In this document: in pieces, positions 34,663 through 44,921 of the stretch | Layout of the letters: the number at the start of each line of letters is the position of its first letter | How positions within the stretch are numbered: position 1 is the stretch's first letter | Origin: Pseudoalteromonas undina | Lineage (GTDB): Bacteria; Pseudomonadota; Gammaproteobacteria; Enterobacterales; Alteromonadaceae | Reading direction: 5' to 3' | DNA length: 64,000 nucleotides | Assembly (NCBI RefSeq): GCF_000238275.3 | Contig: NZ_AHCF03000001.1 | Span: forward strand, 62,001 to 126,000 | Notes under the pieces: model-generated | What the model was told of the DNA's origin: nothing | Seen by the model: only the letters and a program-made list of their open reading frames with translations | Databases searched by the model: none | Made by a program: the position numbers and the translations under genes

Positions 34663-35916
34663 TTATGGTAAAACTTTCTCACCTTGGTATAAGCTTTCGA
34701 TAGTTTCGCGTTCGCGAATAAGGTGATGTTGCTCACCATCGACCATTACTTCGGCAACTCGTGGACGTGAGTTATAATTTGAGCTCATGGTAAAACCATA
34801 GGCTCCAGCGCTTCGCTGTACTAACAAATCACCTTGTTTGAGTGCCAGTGGTCGGTCTTTACCTAAAAAGTCACCGGTTTCACACACCGGGCCAACCACG
34901 TCATAGTTGTGGGTAGGTGTTTCGTCATCACGCACTGATACAGGAATAATTTTTTGCCATGCTTGATACAGTGATGGGCGTAACATGTCGTTCATACCCG
35001 CATCTACAATTGCAAAATACTTGTCTTGATTTTGCTTAATAAACTCAACTTGTGTAACTAAAATCCCCGCGTTTGCGGCAATGGCTCGCCCAGGCTCAAA
35101 AATCAGTTCTAGGTGACGGTAATTTGCAAGGCGCTGCGTTACTTGTGCTGCATATTCACTTGGGTGTGGAGGTTGTTCGTCGTCGTAGGTTACTCCAAGG
35201 CCTCCACCTATATCTAAATGGCTTAGCTCAATACCTGCATTTTTTAATTCATCAATTAATGCCAGTAGTTTATCAAGCGCCTCTAAAAACGGTTTGGTTT
35301 GTGTAAGCTGTGAGCCAATGTGGCAATCTACGCCAACAATCGTTAAGCCAGGTAATGATACCGCATGTTGATACACACTTAATGCAGACTCGATTCCAAT
35401 ACCAAACTTATTTTCTTTAAGTCCAGTAGAAATATACGGATGTGTTTTGGCATCAATATCGGGATTAACACGAATAGAAATTGGCGCGTCTAAATTAAGC
35501 TCGCAGGCCACTTCTGAAATGCGCTCAAGCTCTGAAATTGACTCAACGTTAAAGCATTTAATACCTAATTCTAACGCATAAGCAATTTCGTCAGCCGTTT
35601 TAGCAACCCCAGAAAATACCACTTTGTTAGCAGCGCCTCCGGCTTTTATCACCCGTGCTAATTCGCCTTTTGAGACAATATCAAAACCCGCTCCAAGTCG
35701 TGCCAATATGTTTAACACCGCAATATTTGAATTTGCTTTAACGGCATAACACACTAGGCTTTTGTGATCTTGAGTCGCATTAGCAAACGCTAAATAATGG
35801 CGTTCAAACGTGGCTCTGGAATACACATAACACGGCGTACCATAGTGCTGTGCAATGGTTGCTACGCTGACATCTTCAGCAAATAGTTGGTTGTTTTTAT
35901 AATTAAAAAAATCCAT
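34663..35916 (-). CDS. lysA: Diaminopimelate decarboxylase
   Basis: LysA decarboxylates meso-diaminopimelate to L-lysine using pyridoxal phosphate. The 417-residue protein has the PLP lysine Lys60 (CYAVKANSN), the HIGSQ segment, the phosphate-binding GGGLGVTY, EPGRA and the late CETGDFLG. Its ATG directly follows the stop of lptM, and dapF follows downstream, so lptM-lysA-dapF-DUF484-xerC-yigB reads as one transcription unit. Confidence 0.96.
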   Translation of the reverse strand: MDFFNYKNNQLFAEDVSVATIAQHYGTPCYVYSRATFERHYLAFANATQDHKSLVCYAVKANSNIAVLNILARLGAGFDIVSKGELARVIKAGGAANKVVFSGVAKTADEIAYALELGIKCFNVESISELERISEVACELNLDAPISIRVNPDIDAKTHPYISTGLKENKFGIGIESALSVYQHAVSLPGLTIVGVDCHIGSQLTQTKPFLEALDKLLALIDELKNAGIELSHLDIGGGLGVTYDDEQPPHPSEYAAQVTQRLANYRHLELIFEPGRAIAANAGILVTQVEFIKQNQDKYFAIVDAGMNDMLRPSLYQAWQKIIPVSVRDDETPTHNYDVVGPVCETGDFLGKDRPLALKQGDLLVQRSAGAYGFTMSSNYNSRPRVAEVMVDGEQHHLIRERETIESLYQGEKVLP

Positions 35917-36096
35917 TTACTGCTCCTGTTGTTGTTCGGCGGGTGTTTGTTTGTTAGGAATGTCAGTTGGCTGGTTTTGTTCAGCAGGCTGCTCGGGTAA
36001 GTACAGCGGGCCGCTTTGGCCACAGCCAGCTAATGCACACAACAATACGGTGCTGATTAATAGTTGTTTTAATTGTAAGGTATATGTCGCTTTCAT
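35917..36096 (-). CDS. lptM: LptM (YifL) small outer-membrane lipoprotein
   Basis: This is a 59-residue lipoprotein. After a short hydrophobic signal, the lipobox Cys is in LAGCGQSGPLYLP, the signature of LptM/YifL, followed by a Gln/Pro-rich tail. In E. coli LptM helps the lipopolysaccharide translocon LptDE mature by assisting LptD disulfide formation. Its stop codon abuts the ATG of lysA with no gap, and cyaY is divergent upstream, which is the conserved setting. Confidence 0.88.
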   Translation of the reverse strand: MKATYTLQLKQLLISTVLLCALAGCGQSGPLYLPEQPAEQNQPTDIPNKQTPAEQQQEQ

Positions 36097-36244
36097 TAGA
36101 TTAATACGGTTGCTGGCTTTATAATCGCAGAGTAACAGAATATCTAAAAAATGCAGCTATTCGCGGATGATTTTATTCCTGTTACACTAGCTCTATAAAC
36201 ATGCACCCATTATTTAGGCGCCTCGCCTGCAAAGGAAATTAACG
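36097..36244. promoter_or_regulatory. Divergent promoter region lptM / cyaY
   Basis: These 148 bases separate the divergent lptM-lysA operon and cyaY and must carry both promoters. An AAGGAAATTAACG ribosome site precedes the cyaY ATG. I could not place -35/-10 boxes with confidence and saw no clear operator. Confidence 0.3.
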
Positions 36245-36568
36245 ATGACTGATCACGAATATCACCAGTTAGCAGAAGCTCTTATGTTCACTATTGAAGA
36301 ACAAGTTGATGATTGTGAAGCAGATTTAGATTATGAATCGGCTCAAGGTATTTTAGAAATTATTTTTCCAGATCGCAGTAAGATTGTGATTAATAAGCAA
36401 GCACCTTTGCACCAAGTATGGGTAGCAACAAAATTTAATGGTCACCATTTTGAAATGCGTGATGGGCAATGGATTGATAACCGCTCGGGTGCAGAGTTTT
36501 GGAGCTTCATTAACGAAGCGTCTACACGCCAAGCGGGTCAAGAAATTAAATGGCAATCAACACTATGA
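36245..36568 (+). CDS. cyaY: Frataxin homologue CyaY
   Basis: CyaY is the bacterial frataxin, an iron-binding modulator of iron-sulfur cluster assembly through IscS. The 107-residue length is right. An acidic first helix ([14 protein letters not shown]) provides the iron-binding face, and the beta sheet includes [15 protein letters not shown] and [10 protein letters not shown]. The stop overlaps the start region of the esterase gene, so they are co-transcribed. Confidence 0.95.
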   Translation: MTDHEYHQLAEALMFTIEEQVDDCEADLDYESAQGILEIIFPDRSKIVINKQAPLHQVWVATKFNGHHFEMRDGQWIDNRSGAEFWSFINEASTRQAGQEIKWQSTL

Positions 36569-37221
36569 GTTTAGGGTTTGTAGAATACCCAGCGCAAAGC
36601 GCCCATAAAGCCACGGTGATTTGGCTGCATGGCTTAGGTGATTCAGGTGATGGTTTTGCACCTGTTGCCCCGCAGCTCGACTTACCTACTGAGTTAGGAG
36701 TGCGTTTTATTTTTCCGCACGCGCCTATGCAGGCTGTTACAGTTAATGGCGGTATGCAAATGCGCTCATGGTACGACATTAAATCTATGGATTTAGATAA
36801 ACGTGCCGATGAGCAAGGGGTTAGAGAATCAGCTGCAAAAGTTGAGCAACTCATTACACAAGAAATTGCTAACGGCATACCTGCCAGTAAAATTATTTTA
36901 GCGGGCTTTTCGCAAGGTGGCGTTGTATCGCTTCATTTAGCACCGCGTTTAGAACAAAAGCTGGCTGGTGTAATGGCGCTGTCAACCTACATGTGTGTGC
37001 CACATAAATTGGCAGATGAAGCAAAACAAACACAGTTAAATATATTTATGGCTCATGGTAGCCAAGATGACGTTGTACCGCATAGCGCGAGTAGAAGTGC
37101 GTTCGAAGTATTATCAACGCATAACATGGATGTAAGTTGGCAAGAATACCCAATGGGGCATCAGGTTTGTACACAAGAGTTACAAGCTGTGCGCCAATGG
37201 TTAATTTCTCGCTTAAGTTAG
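36550..37221 (+). CDS. Carboxylesterase/phospholipase-type alpha/beta hydrolase
   Basis: This is a 223-residue serine hydrolase of the carboxylesterase/acyl-protein thioesterase family. Key motifs are WLHGLGDSG (oxyanion region), the nucleophile Ser121 in GFSQGG, Asp in GSQDDVVP and His in PMGHQVC. It would hydrolyse short esters; the substrate is not known. Start at 36550 overlaps cyaY by 19 bases. An ATG at 36565, overlapping the cyaY stop as ATGA, is an equally good alternative and would give 218 residues. A DUF2914 gene follows after 23 bases. Confidence 0.88.
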   Translation: MAINTMSLGFVEYPAQSAHKATVIWLHGLGDSGDGFAPVAPQLDLPTELGVRFIFPHAPMQAVTVNGGMQMRSWYDIKSMDLDKRADEQGVRESAAKVEQLITQEIANGIPASKIILAGFSQGGVVSLHLAPRLEQKLAGVMALSTYMCVPHKLADEAKQTQLNIFMAHGSQDDVVPHSASRSAFEVLSTHNMDVSWQEYPMGHQVCTQELQAVRQWLISRLS

Positions 37222-37244
37222 TTTAGGAGCCGCTGAGGGTCAAA

Positions 37245-38150
37245 ATGAGTCAAAAAATAGTAATAACAGCAAATGTAAAACGTGAACCACAGGTAAGCGA
37301 ACCCAACGTGAGCTATGAGTGGCATTGGCGTCGGATTGTGAGTATTTCTATGTTGGTGATTATGATCTCTGCAGCGGTTATTTACGGCCTGTCTAGCGCC
37401 GTGAATGCTGATCAAGGGACGCCGCATCCTAATGAGCAGCTTGATTTTACTGAGCAACAAACAGCAATTGTGTCGCTAAGCGATGATAATGCAGCACCAG
37501 TAGAGAGTGAAAAAGCCATAGATGCAGATGAGGAGCAGGTAAGCAGTGTTGCGATTGCAGACCCTAAAACCTTTTCCTCAGTTGAGCAAAAATCAGCTTC
37601 TATTACTGAACCGGTACCATCGGAGCCTGAAGTTCAACAAAGTATTATTAAGCAAGAAGTAGAGCCAACGATCACTGCTGAGCCTGAAGAAGCAACCATT
37701 GCAGCAATAGACACTCAAGCCCCTGAAGTTGAGACTGTTAGTGCAAAGCCAGTTGAGCAAAAGAAATTTGCTGCATCCGCACACATTGCTAGTGTAGCTG
37801 TGGGAGCCAAAATAGATACAGCCACAATTAGCCGTGCAGTTCTGACTCGCAGTGTCAGTAACCGTGAGCCAACCAATGTATTTGCCGCCGATGTGCGTTT
37901 AAATCAATTTGAAGAGTCGCTGTCATTTTTTAGTGAGCTTAAAAACTTACAGGGCCAGCAGGTAAAACATGTGTGGCTATTTGAAGGTGAAGTAATGGCT
38001 GAAGTGGCACTTAAGGTCACTTCTCCGCGTTACAGAACGTACTCAACTAAAAATATTATGGATACTCAATTAGGGCATTGGCGCGTTGATGTAGTTGATG
38101 AAAACGGGCTGCTCATCGCTCAAAAAGAATTTAGAGTTTTAGCAAATTAA
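37245..38150 (+). CDS. DUF2914 single-pass membrane protein
   Basis: This is a 301-residue protein: a short cytoplasmic N-terminus, one membrane helix (about 30-50), a long acidic Glu/Pro/Ala/Val-rich linker (about 60-200) and a C-terminal DUF2914 domain (about 235-300; VKHVWLFEGEVMAEV, HWRVDVVDENG). Topology places the domain in the periplasm. The function is not known. It probably forms an operon with cyaY and the esterase gene, and precedes hemC by 59 bases. Confidence 0.82.
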   Translation: MSQKIVITANVKREPQVSEPNVSYEWHWRRIVSISMLVIMISAAVIYGLSSAVNADQGTPHPNEQLDFTEQQTAIVSLSDDNAAPVESEKAIDADEEQVSSVAIADPKTFSSVEQKSASITEPVPSEPEVQQSIIKQEVEPTITAEPEEATIAAIDTQAPEVETVSAKPVEQKKFAASAHIASVAVGAKIDTATISRAVLTRSVSNREPTNVFAADVRLNQFEESLSFFSELKNLQGQQVKHVWLFEGEVMAEVALKVTSPRYRTYSTKNIMDTQLGHWRVDVVDENGLLIAQKEFRVLAN

Positions 38151-38209
38151 ATAGCCTTAGATTGAATAAGTTTTAATTCTAAAAGCTAGTAATTATTAAT
38201 GGATATTTT

Positions 38210-39148
38210 ATGACTGAAAAAACAAAGTTAGTTCGCATTGCCACTCGTAAAAGTGCATTGGCACTCTGGCAGGCTGAATTTGTAAAAGCGCAGCTAGAGC
38301 ATTTTCATGATGACGTGCGTGTAGAGCTCGTGCCAATGTCGACTCAAGGTGACATTATTTTAGATACACCGCTAGCTAAAATTGGCGGCAAAGGTTTATT
38401 TGTAAAAGAGTTAGAGCAAGCCATGCTAGATGGCCGTGCAGATATTGCAGTGCATTCAATGAAAGATGTGCCGGTAGAGTTTCCGGATGATTTAGAGTTA
38501 CACACCATTTGTGAGCGTGAAGACCCGCGTGATGCGTTTGTATCAAATAACTTTGTCAATATTGATACGCTACCACAAGGTGCTATTGTGGGGACTTCAA
38601 GTTTACGTCGTCAATGTCAAATTAGAGCGATGCGTCCGGATTTAGAAATTCGAGATTTACGCGGCAATGTTAATACACGTTTAGCTAAGCTTGATAGCGG
38701 CCAATATGATGCCATTATACTCGCAGCAGCAGGCCTAATTCGTTTAGAAATGGGCGAGCGTATTCGTGATTTTATTGAACCAGAAGTCTCTTTACCTGCT
38801 AATGGCCAAGGCGCTGTAGGCATTGAGTGTCGTATAGACGATACCGTGACGAAAGCATTGTTAGCGCCGCTTGAGCATAACGAAACACGTATTCGTGTTA
38901 ACGCTGAGCGTGCAATGAACCGCCATTTAGAAGGGGGCTGCCAAGTGCCAATTGGTGCTTATGCATTGGTTGAGGGTGACCAAGTACACTTACGTGGTTT
39001 GGTCGGTGCGATTGATGGCAGTGAAATTTTACGCGATGAAATTAGCGGTCACGTTGATGATGCTGAAAAGTTAGGTGTAGAGCTGGCTAAAAAATTATTA
39101 GCACAAGGCGCAGATAAAGTTCTAGCTGACGTATATCGAGACGCATAA
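38210..39148 (+). CDS. hemC: Porphobilinogen deaminase (hydroxymethylbilane synthase)
   Basis: HemC joins four porphobilinogens into hydroxymethylbilane in haem synthesis. The 312-residue protein has the N-terminal [13 protein letters not shown], the SMKDVP loop, the GTSSLRRQ arginine motif and Cys244 (GGCQVPIG), which carries the dipyrromethane cofactor. Its stop shares a base with the hemD start (TAATG). Confidence 0.97.
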   Translation: MTEKTKLVRIATRKSALALWQAEFVKAQLEHFHDDVRVELVPMSTQGDIILDTPLAKIGGKGLFVKELEQAMLDGRADIAVHSMKDVPVEFPDDLELHTICEREDPRDAFVSNNFVNIDTLPQGAIVGTSSLRRQCQIRAMRPDLEIRDLRGNVNTRLAKLDSGQYDAIILAAAGLIRLEMGERIRDFIEPEVSLPANGQGAVGIECRIDDTVTKALLAPLEHNETRIRVNAERAMNRHLEGGCQVPIGAYALVEGDQVHLRGLVGAIDGSEILRDEISGHVDDAEKLGVELAKKLLAQGADKVLADVYRDA

Positions 39149-40986
39149 TGAAACATATCTTGATAACTCGGCCCGAAGGAAAAGGCGCAGCCCTTGCAGA
39201 GCAACTTGAGCAAGCGGGTTATCAAGCGTCTTTATATCCAGTTTTAAAAATAACCTACTTAACGCCAACAAACGTTGAATTAAGCCCGCTGGTGAACGCT
39301 GACAAAATTATTTTTGTTTCACAGGATGCGGTGCATGCATTAAATGCACTTAAGCCTGCTATTAATACCAAAGCACAGTTTTATGGGGTTGGGCAACAAA
39401 CAGCTGATACTATTTATGAAGTATTTGGTGTGCGTGCCGCACTACCAAAACAACATGACTCTGAGGGGTTACTCGCGCTTAAGTCTTTGGCTGATGTTGA
39501 TGGCAGTAATATTGTGTTGGTCAAAGGTATTGGCGGGCGACCTGAAATAGCAAAAACCTTGAAGCAACGTGGTGCTTATTTAAATAATTGCGTGGTGTAT
39601 CAACGTGAGCCAGTAGAGCCTAGCTCAGCTAACTGGATAGACCACTGGCAAAGCCATAATGTAAACGGTATAGTCATTACAAGTAATGCTGCAGTTGACG
39701 CCATATTTAATACTATCTCGGCGGCGCAACTAACATGGTTACAACAGTGCGAATTTTACGTTGCCAGTGAGCGCATAGGTACTTATTTACAGCAACAAAA
39801 AATAAATTCGACCCATATACATACTGCGGCAGGAGCTAGCGACCACGCTATGTTTACCTGCATTAATCAGCAAGGTAGCAAAATGAGTGAACAGTCAGCG
39901 ACGTCAAAAGTAGAAAAAGCAGCGCAGCCAACAGCAAAAAACACCTCTAATACGACTAAAAGTGACTCTGTAAAAGCGAATAACCAAACGCAGAGCACTC
40001 CTCAAAAAGTAAGTAAAGTAGGTAGCGTTGCGTTAGTGATTTCCTTGCTTGTTGCCAGCGGTGTGGGTTATGAGTTTTATCAAAAGCTTAATGCCAGTAA
40101 AGTGCAAAATTTAGCAGTTAATACGCTGACAGAACAAAATAAAATGCTACAACAAGAGCTGCAAGCGCTTAAATCTGAGCAGCTTAGTTTGCAGCAAGCG
40201 TTGCTTAATAGCGAAGAACAAATCGCTATGGCACTCAATGAAAACTCTGTAAAAAATCAACAAGCATTAAAAGCCGCGCTGCAAAAGGTGCAACAAAGTG
40301 GTAATACATTAAATCCACAAGAGGTCACCAGCTTGCAACGCATGGCTGAATTTAAACTGTGGGCAGAACAAGATTACTCAGGCACCAGTGCCGTGCTTAA
40401 ACGTTTAGATTCATTGTTAAGTGATCATTCTGGTACGCTTGAGTTGCGTCAAGCAATTACACAAGACATACAAACACTCGACAATATTAAACCCGTTGCG
40501 ACAGAAGCGATTTATTTACAATTAAACAGCGTAATAAAGCGTATTGATGACTTGGTATTTAATGCGGTTAATTTGCCTGAAGAGGCGAGTATAAGTGATG
40601 AGAATGCACTCTCTGAAGATGTTAGTGATTGGCAACAAAACATTCTTAATAGTTGGAATAAAATAGTCGATAGCTTTATTACTATTCGCCATCATGAAGG
40701 CGTATTAATTGAGCCACTATTAACTGACCGAGAGCGTCATTTAATTACCCAGCGCATCAAGCTTAATATTACTCAGGCGCAAGACGCATTAATGGCTAAA
40801 CAAGCTAGTATTTATTTTAACGCTTTGAATGATACAAAACGTTTGGTTAATGAATACTTTAAACAAGATGACGATGCAACAAAAGTGGTAATACAGACAT
40901 TGGCCAATCTTGAAAAAGAATCGCTTAACTTTAACCCTGAAGTGACACTGCAAAGCACTCAACAAGTGAAGGAGTGGGCACAATGA
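39148..40986 (+). CDS. hemD: Fused uroporphyrinogen-III synthase HemD and HemX membrane protein
   Basis: This is a single 612-residue frame. Residues 1-245 are HemD, which closes hydroxymethylbilane to uroporphyrinogen III (start ILITRPEGKGAALAEQL; ITSNAAVDAI in the second half). Residues 246-612 are HemX-like: a Ser/Thr/Lys/Gln-rich cytoplasmic part, one membrane helix (about 290-310), a coiled coil (about 320-395) and a periplasmic domain. HemX has no proven enzyme role. An in-frame ATG at 39883 with AAGG upstream could give a separate 367-residue HemX. E. coli has two genes here. It is followed by hemY with a 4-base overlap. Confidence 0.9.
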   Translation: MKHILITRPEGKGAALAEQLEQAGYQASLYPVLKITYLTPTNVELSPLVNADKIIFVSQDAVHALNALKPAINTKAQFYGVGQQTADTIYEVFGVRAALPKQHDSEGLLALKSLADVDGSNIVLVKGIGGRPEIAKTLKQRGAYLNNCVVYQREPVEPSSANWIDHWQSHNVNGIVITSNAAVDAIFNTISAAQLTWLQQCEFYVASERIGTYLQQQKINSTHIHTAAGASDHAMFTCINQQGSKMSEQSATSKVEKAAQPTAKNTSNTTKSDSVKANNQTQSTPQKVSKVGSVALVISLLVASGVGYEFYQKLNASKVQNLAVNTLTEQNKMLQQELQALKSEQLSLQQALLNSEEQIAMALNENSVKNQQALKAALQKVQQSGNTLNPQEVTSLQRMAEFKLWAEQDYSGTSAVLKRLDSLLSDHSGTLELRQAITQDIQTLDNIKPVATEAIYLQLNSVIKRIDDLVFNAVNLPEEASISDENALSEDVSDWQQNILNSWNKIVDSFITIRHHEGVLIEPLLTDRERHLITQRIKLNITQAQDALMAKQASIYFNALNDTKRLVNEYFKQDDDATKVVIQTLANLEKESLNFNPEVTLQSTQQVKEWAQ

Positions 40987-42089
40987 TAGGGCTGATTATT
41001 TTTATTGTCGCTATTGTGTTGGTGCTAGCGATTACCCCCTTTGTGTTAGATGAAAAAGGCTATGTGCTGATTTCATTTAACAATACCACCATAGAGGGCA
41101 CAATTGTTTCGTTTTGTATTATGGCAGCACTGAGCGCAGCGGCTTTATATTTAACTTATAAGCTAGTGCGTTATTGTTTATCTATATACAGAAACACTAA
41201 GCATGGCTTTTTTGCGCGAAGCCAAGAGCGTAAACATGCGGCAATAGAGCAAGCATTGTGGAGCCTCATTAATGATGATTACGAGCAAGTAGAAAGTGCA
41301 CTATCAAGCAATAGTGTGCCTGCTAAATTTGACGATATACGTTTAGCATTATTAGCAAAAGCCGCACTTGCAAATAATCAGCCAGATAAAGCGCTTGAGC
41401 GTTTATTTGAAATCAGCCCAGAGCAACAACTTAAAGTGGCTAAGTTATGGTTAGCTAGTGGCGACAGTAGTGTAATTGAGCCGCAAATACGGGTGGCTGC
41501 AGAATCTAAAAAAGCCACGGTACTTGATTTGAAGTTGTACACCGAAGTGTTAGTGCAACAACAGCATTTTAAATTGCTTGAAGACTTTTTACCGCGTTTA
41601 TTACGCAAAAACGCCTTGAATGATACCCAGTGGCAGCAAGTGTTTTTAGCTTATTTTGCTGCGCAAGCAAGTGATGAGTTAACCGCTAAATATCAACATT
41701 TAGGTAAAAAGTTGCAGGCGCATGCGCACACGGCTTATTTAACCCAAATGGCCAAAACAGGGCAGCTAGCAAGCATCGAAAATGAGCTAATTAAATTACT
41801 CAAGCAAAAACAGCATGATGAGCTGGCTTATATTTTAAGTGAAACTGCACCAAGTAATGCTTATAAGCTGCAATCAAGTATTCAAGAGCGACTAAAAAAA
41901 GATGAGCATAATAATGCGTTACTATTAGCGTTAGCGTGTTTAGCCAATGCACAAGGTGATTACGACTTAGCAGCACGTGTTTTTGACAAAGCACTCAATA
42001 GCGAAAATAAAGCACAGTATCGACAACAAGCGATATTAAGTTATGAACACAGTGCACAATTAGATAAGGCACTTGTACTCTACCAATAA
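40983..42089 (+). CDS. hemY: HemY-type TPR membrane protein
   Basis: This is a 368-residue inner-membrane protein: two N-terminal helices (about 2-22 and 42-63) and a long cytoplasmic TPR-like alpha-helical region ending in a clear repeat (LACLANAQGDYDLAARVFDKAL). It is the HemY of the E. coli hemCDXY operon, not the Bacillus protoporphyrinogen oxidase of the same name; its exact role is unclear. ATG 40983 overlaps the upstream stop (ATGA) and has GGAG eight bases before it. A GTG at 40974 is less likely. Confidence 0.9.
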   Translation: MIGLIIFIVAIVLVLAITPFVLDEKGYVLISFNNTTIEGTIVSFCIMAALSAAALYLTYKLVRYCLSIYRNTKHGFFARSQERKHAAIEQALWSLINDDYEQVESALSSNSVPAKFDDIRLALLAKAALANNQPDKALERLFEISPEQQLKVAKLWLASGDSSVIEPQIRVAAESKKATVLDLKLYTEVLVQQQHFKLLEDFLPRLLRKNALNDTQWQQVFLAYFAAQASDELTAKYQHLGKKLQAHAHTAYLTQMAKTGQLASIENELIKLLKQKQHDELAYILSETAPSNAYKLQSSIQERLKKDEHNNALLLALACLANAQGDYDLAARVFDKALNSENKAQYRQQAILSYEHSAQLDKALVLYQ

Positions 42090-42135
42090 TCAATTATAGT
42101 TATAAATCAATAATAAAAGCGCAGGAGCGACGGTT

Positions 42136-44802
42136 GTGAAAAATGTATTTACATTATCTTTTAGCCTCGCATGCGCTTATTTCTTTAGTGGTTATCTAAG
42201 TAACTTTTTATTCGCCGTTAACGGTTATGCGGTTGCCTCTTGGCCTCCGGCTGGTATTGCGCTGGCAAGCTTTTTACTATGGGGGCGTCGCGCTTATGCT
42301 GGCATTTTTGCCGGTGCGGTTTTTGTTAATTTAATTCACTTAGATAACTCCGCTGATATCTTAAATTGGCAAATATTAATCCAATCCCTCGGGGTTAGTT
42401 GCGCCATATTTTTTCAGGCTTGGCTTGGTGCATTCCTTATTACCAAAGTCATTAAAGCTCCCCTTAATTTATCTTCTTTAAAACTTAGTATTCAAAGCTT
42501 GGTGATTGGTGGGCCGCTATGTTGTGTCATAGCTGCTGGAGCAGGAACTAGTCTACTTGTTTTAAATCATTTTATTAGCACATCTGATGTCATCAGTACC
42601 TTTATTACTTGGTGGATAGGTGACTCAATTGGGGTGCTGATTTTTACCCCGTTAGTACTGGCTATATTTAACTATTCGCAGTTGCGTCATCGGCTACAAG
42701 TTATTTTACCTGCGTTACTTATTTACGCCATTATCAGTATTAGTTTTTATGGCGCGGCCAGTGTAAAAAAACAAAAAGACCTTCAAAAACAAGACGCCAA
42801 AGTACTAATGACGCAAAGTGCCATTAATCAGAAGTTAGATGAAGTGGCTGCTCATCTATCTTTGTTAGGTGCATTTTTAGCAAGTAGTGATCAAGTTAGC
42901 CACGATGAGTTTAATCATTTCACCTCTAAGCAGTTGAGCTATAGTGAAGAGATTTTAGCGTTAAATTGGGTACCAATGATTACTGCCAAGTCTATTAATG
43001 ATCCTGCTGAATGGGACAAAAGTATCGTTATAAAGCAAAGAATGGCGAATGGACAGTGGCAACAAGCACCCTTTAGCAATACTTATTACCCCATAAAATA
43101 CATTTATCCTATAAAGAACACGCAAGATTTGTTGGGCTTCGATTTGAGCTCTGATATAGATATTCGCGATGCCCTTAATAAAGCAAAAATTCTTAATGAG
43201 TTGGTACTGAGTAAACCATTTAAGTTAGCCCCTACAGATGATGAATTAAGCGTGCTTTTTATTTCTCCTGTATTTGGTGCTCCTGATATTGAAGGGGATT
43301 TCAAAGGATTTGTGATTGCACTCGTTAACTTAGCTAAGTTGTCGCAGGTACTTTCATTTGATAGTAGTGGCGAAGTCGCGATTAGCTTTACTGATATAAA
43401 TAAAGTAGATAATAAACAGGCTCTTTATAGCGTTGAGCATGACTCAATGACGTTGCTAAAAGATTATCAGTTGTTAATTGGGCATCGGTTATGGCAGGTA
43501 GAAATATACCAACCTAAGACGGAGTCAACCTGGCTTATTTATTGGTTAGCACAGATAGTGGGAATGTTATTTGTTTGGCTATTGATTATGTTTTTAATTT
43601 CAGTGGTCGCCACCAATGTTCGTATACGCGAACAAGTGGCAAAGCAAACGCTGACTTTGCGTCAGGAAAAGCAAAAAGCCGATAAAGCCAGTGAGATAAA
43701 AAGTCAGTTTTTAGCCAATATGAGCCACGAAATTCGCACCCCAATTAATGGTATTAAAGGCATGCATTACTTAGCACTGCAACAGCGGGACTGGCCACTA
43801 GCAAAATCTTACATAGAGCAAGCTGATGGTGCGGTCAGCGTATTATTGAGAGTGCTTAATGATGTGCTCGATTTTTCAAAAATGGAGGCGGGTAAACTTG
43901 AGTTAGTGCAGGAACCTGTGGAGCTAAAGTCTCTAGCAAAAGAAGTTATGAGTTTAATGCAGTTTGAGGTCAGTAATAAGCCTTTGTCACTGCAAGTTGA
44001 GGTTGATCATGATGCTCCTTTTGTTGTTAATACCGATCCTATTCGTTTAAAGCAGGTGCTGCTGAACTTATTAAATAATGCCGTTAAGTTTACTGCTAAG
44101 GGCAGTGTCACATTAAAGATTTGGCAGTCAGCAAAAATGACTTATTTTAGTGTCAATGATACGGGGATTGGAATTAGTGAGGAGGCACAAAAACAGCTAT
44201 TTAACCCATTCTCTCAGGCTGATAGTTCAACCTCACGCCAGTTTGGTGGCACAGGGCTTGGTTTAAGTATTTGTAAAAAATTAGTGGAACTGATGGGAGG
44301 AGCAATTGATTTAAAAAGTAGTGAAGGTCACGGCTCTACTTTTACCTTTAGTTTACCGCTTCATTCTCCGTTACCTAAAGCACAATATTATTCAGGTAAG
44401 TTAGATAAAATAGATATAAGCAACCTATCACTGGCGAAGTATCGCTTACTACTCGTTGAAGATAACCCATTAAATCAACATGTGGCTACCGCTATTTTAG
44501 AAACCAAGCAGGGTGTTGTTGATATTGCTAATAACGGACTTGAAGCGATTAAAATGCTAAGCGATAAAAGGTACGACTTAGTATTAATGGATATTCAAAT
44601 GCCACAAATGGATGGCTTAAAGGCAACGAAAGTGATTCGTAATGAATTAGGGTTTTTAGATTTACCTATTATTGGCCTATCTGCTAATGCGCACGAAGAA
44701 GATGCTAAAAAAGCGATTAACGTGGGGATGGATAACTATATAACAAAACCGATTGATGCAGATGCACTGTTTAAAATGATTTGGTTTTATTTATCACGTT
44801 AA
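42136..44802 (+). CDS. MASE1-CHASE hybrid sensor histidine kinase
   Basis: This is an 888-residue membrane kinase. A MASE1-type integral-membrane sensor of several helices (about 5-205; VASWPPAGIALA) is followed by a CHASE-like periplasmic domain (about 225-430), a last helix (about 470-495), HisKA with His531 (MSHEIRTP), HATPase (about 630-750) and a receiver with Asp819 (LVLMDIQMP). The start is GTG, with AGGAG upstream. It lies 46 bases after hemY on the same strand, so read-through from the haem operon is possible. The signal and phospho-partner are unknown. Confidence 0.9.
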   Translation: MKNVFTLSFSLACAYFFSGYLSNFLFAVNGYAVASWPPAGIALASFLLWGRRAYAGIFAGAVFVNLIHLDNSADILNWQILIQSLGVSCAIFFQAWLGAFLITKVIKAPLNLSSLKLSIQSLVIGGPLCCVIAAGAGTSLLVLNHFISTSDVISTFITWWIGDSIGVLIFTPLVLAIFNYSQLRHRLQVILPALLIYAIISISFYGAASVKKQKDLQKQDAKVLMTQSAINQKLDEVAAHLSLLGAFLASSDQVSHDEFNHFTSKQLSYSEEILALNWVPMITAKSINDPAEWDKSIVIKQRMANGQWQQAPFSNTYYPIKYIYPIKNTQDLLGFDLSSDIDIRDALNKAKILNELVLSKPFKLAPTDDELSVLFISPVFGAPDIEGDFKGFVIALVNLAKLSQVLSFDSSGEVAISFTDINKVDNKQALYSVEHDSMTLLKDYQLLIGHRLWQVEIYQPKTESTWLIYWLAQIVGMLFVWLLIMFLISVVATNVRIREQVAKQTLTLRQEKQKADKASEIKSQFLANMSHEIRTPINGIKGMHYLALQQRDWPLAKSYIEQADGAVSVLLRVLNDVLDFSKMEAGKLELVQEPVELKSLAKEVMSLMQFEVSNKPLSLQVEVDHDAPFVVNTDPIRLKQVLLNLLNNAVKFTAKGSVTLKIWQSAKMTYFSVNDTGIGISEEAQKQLFNPFSQADSSTSRQFGGTGLGLSICKKLVELMGGAIDLKSSEGHGSTFTFSLPLHSPLPKAQYYSGKLDKIDISNLSLAKYRLLLVEDNPLNQHVATAILETKQGVVDIANNGLEAIKMLSDKRYDLVLMDIQMPQMDGLKATKVIRNELGFLDLPIIGLSANAHEEDAKKAINVGMDNYITKPIDADALFKMIWFYLSR

Positions 44803-44921
44803 CTCTTTTTATATAAAAAGCAGACATAAGACCTCCAAGCGCTATTTTAAGTATTCTACACTTGAAATATTACTATACCTGCGTATCATTCGCGCAATTT
44901 TAATTCAACCGAGTAGCTATT

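Noticed and set aside
44805..44820. CTTTTTATATAAAAAG palindrome after the MASE1 kinase as a terminator
   Set aside because: It is a simple AT palindrome without GC stem or following T-tract.
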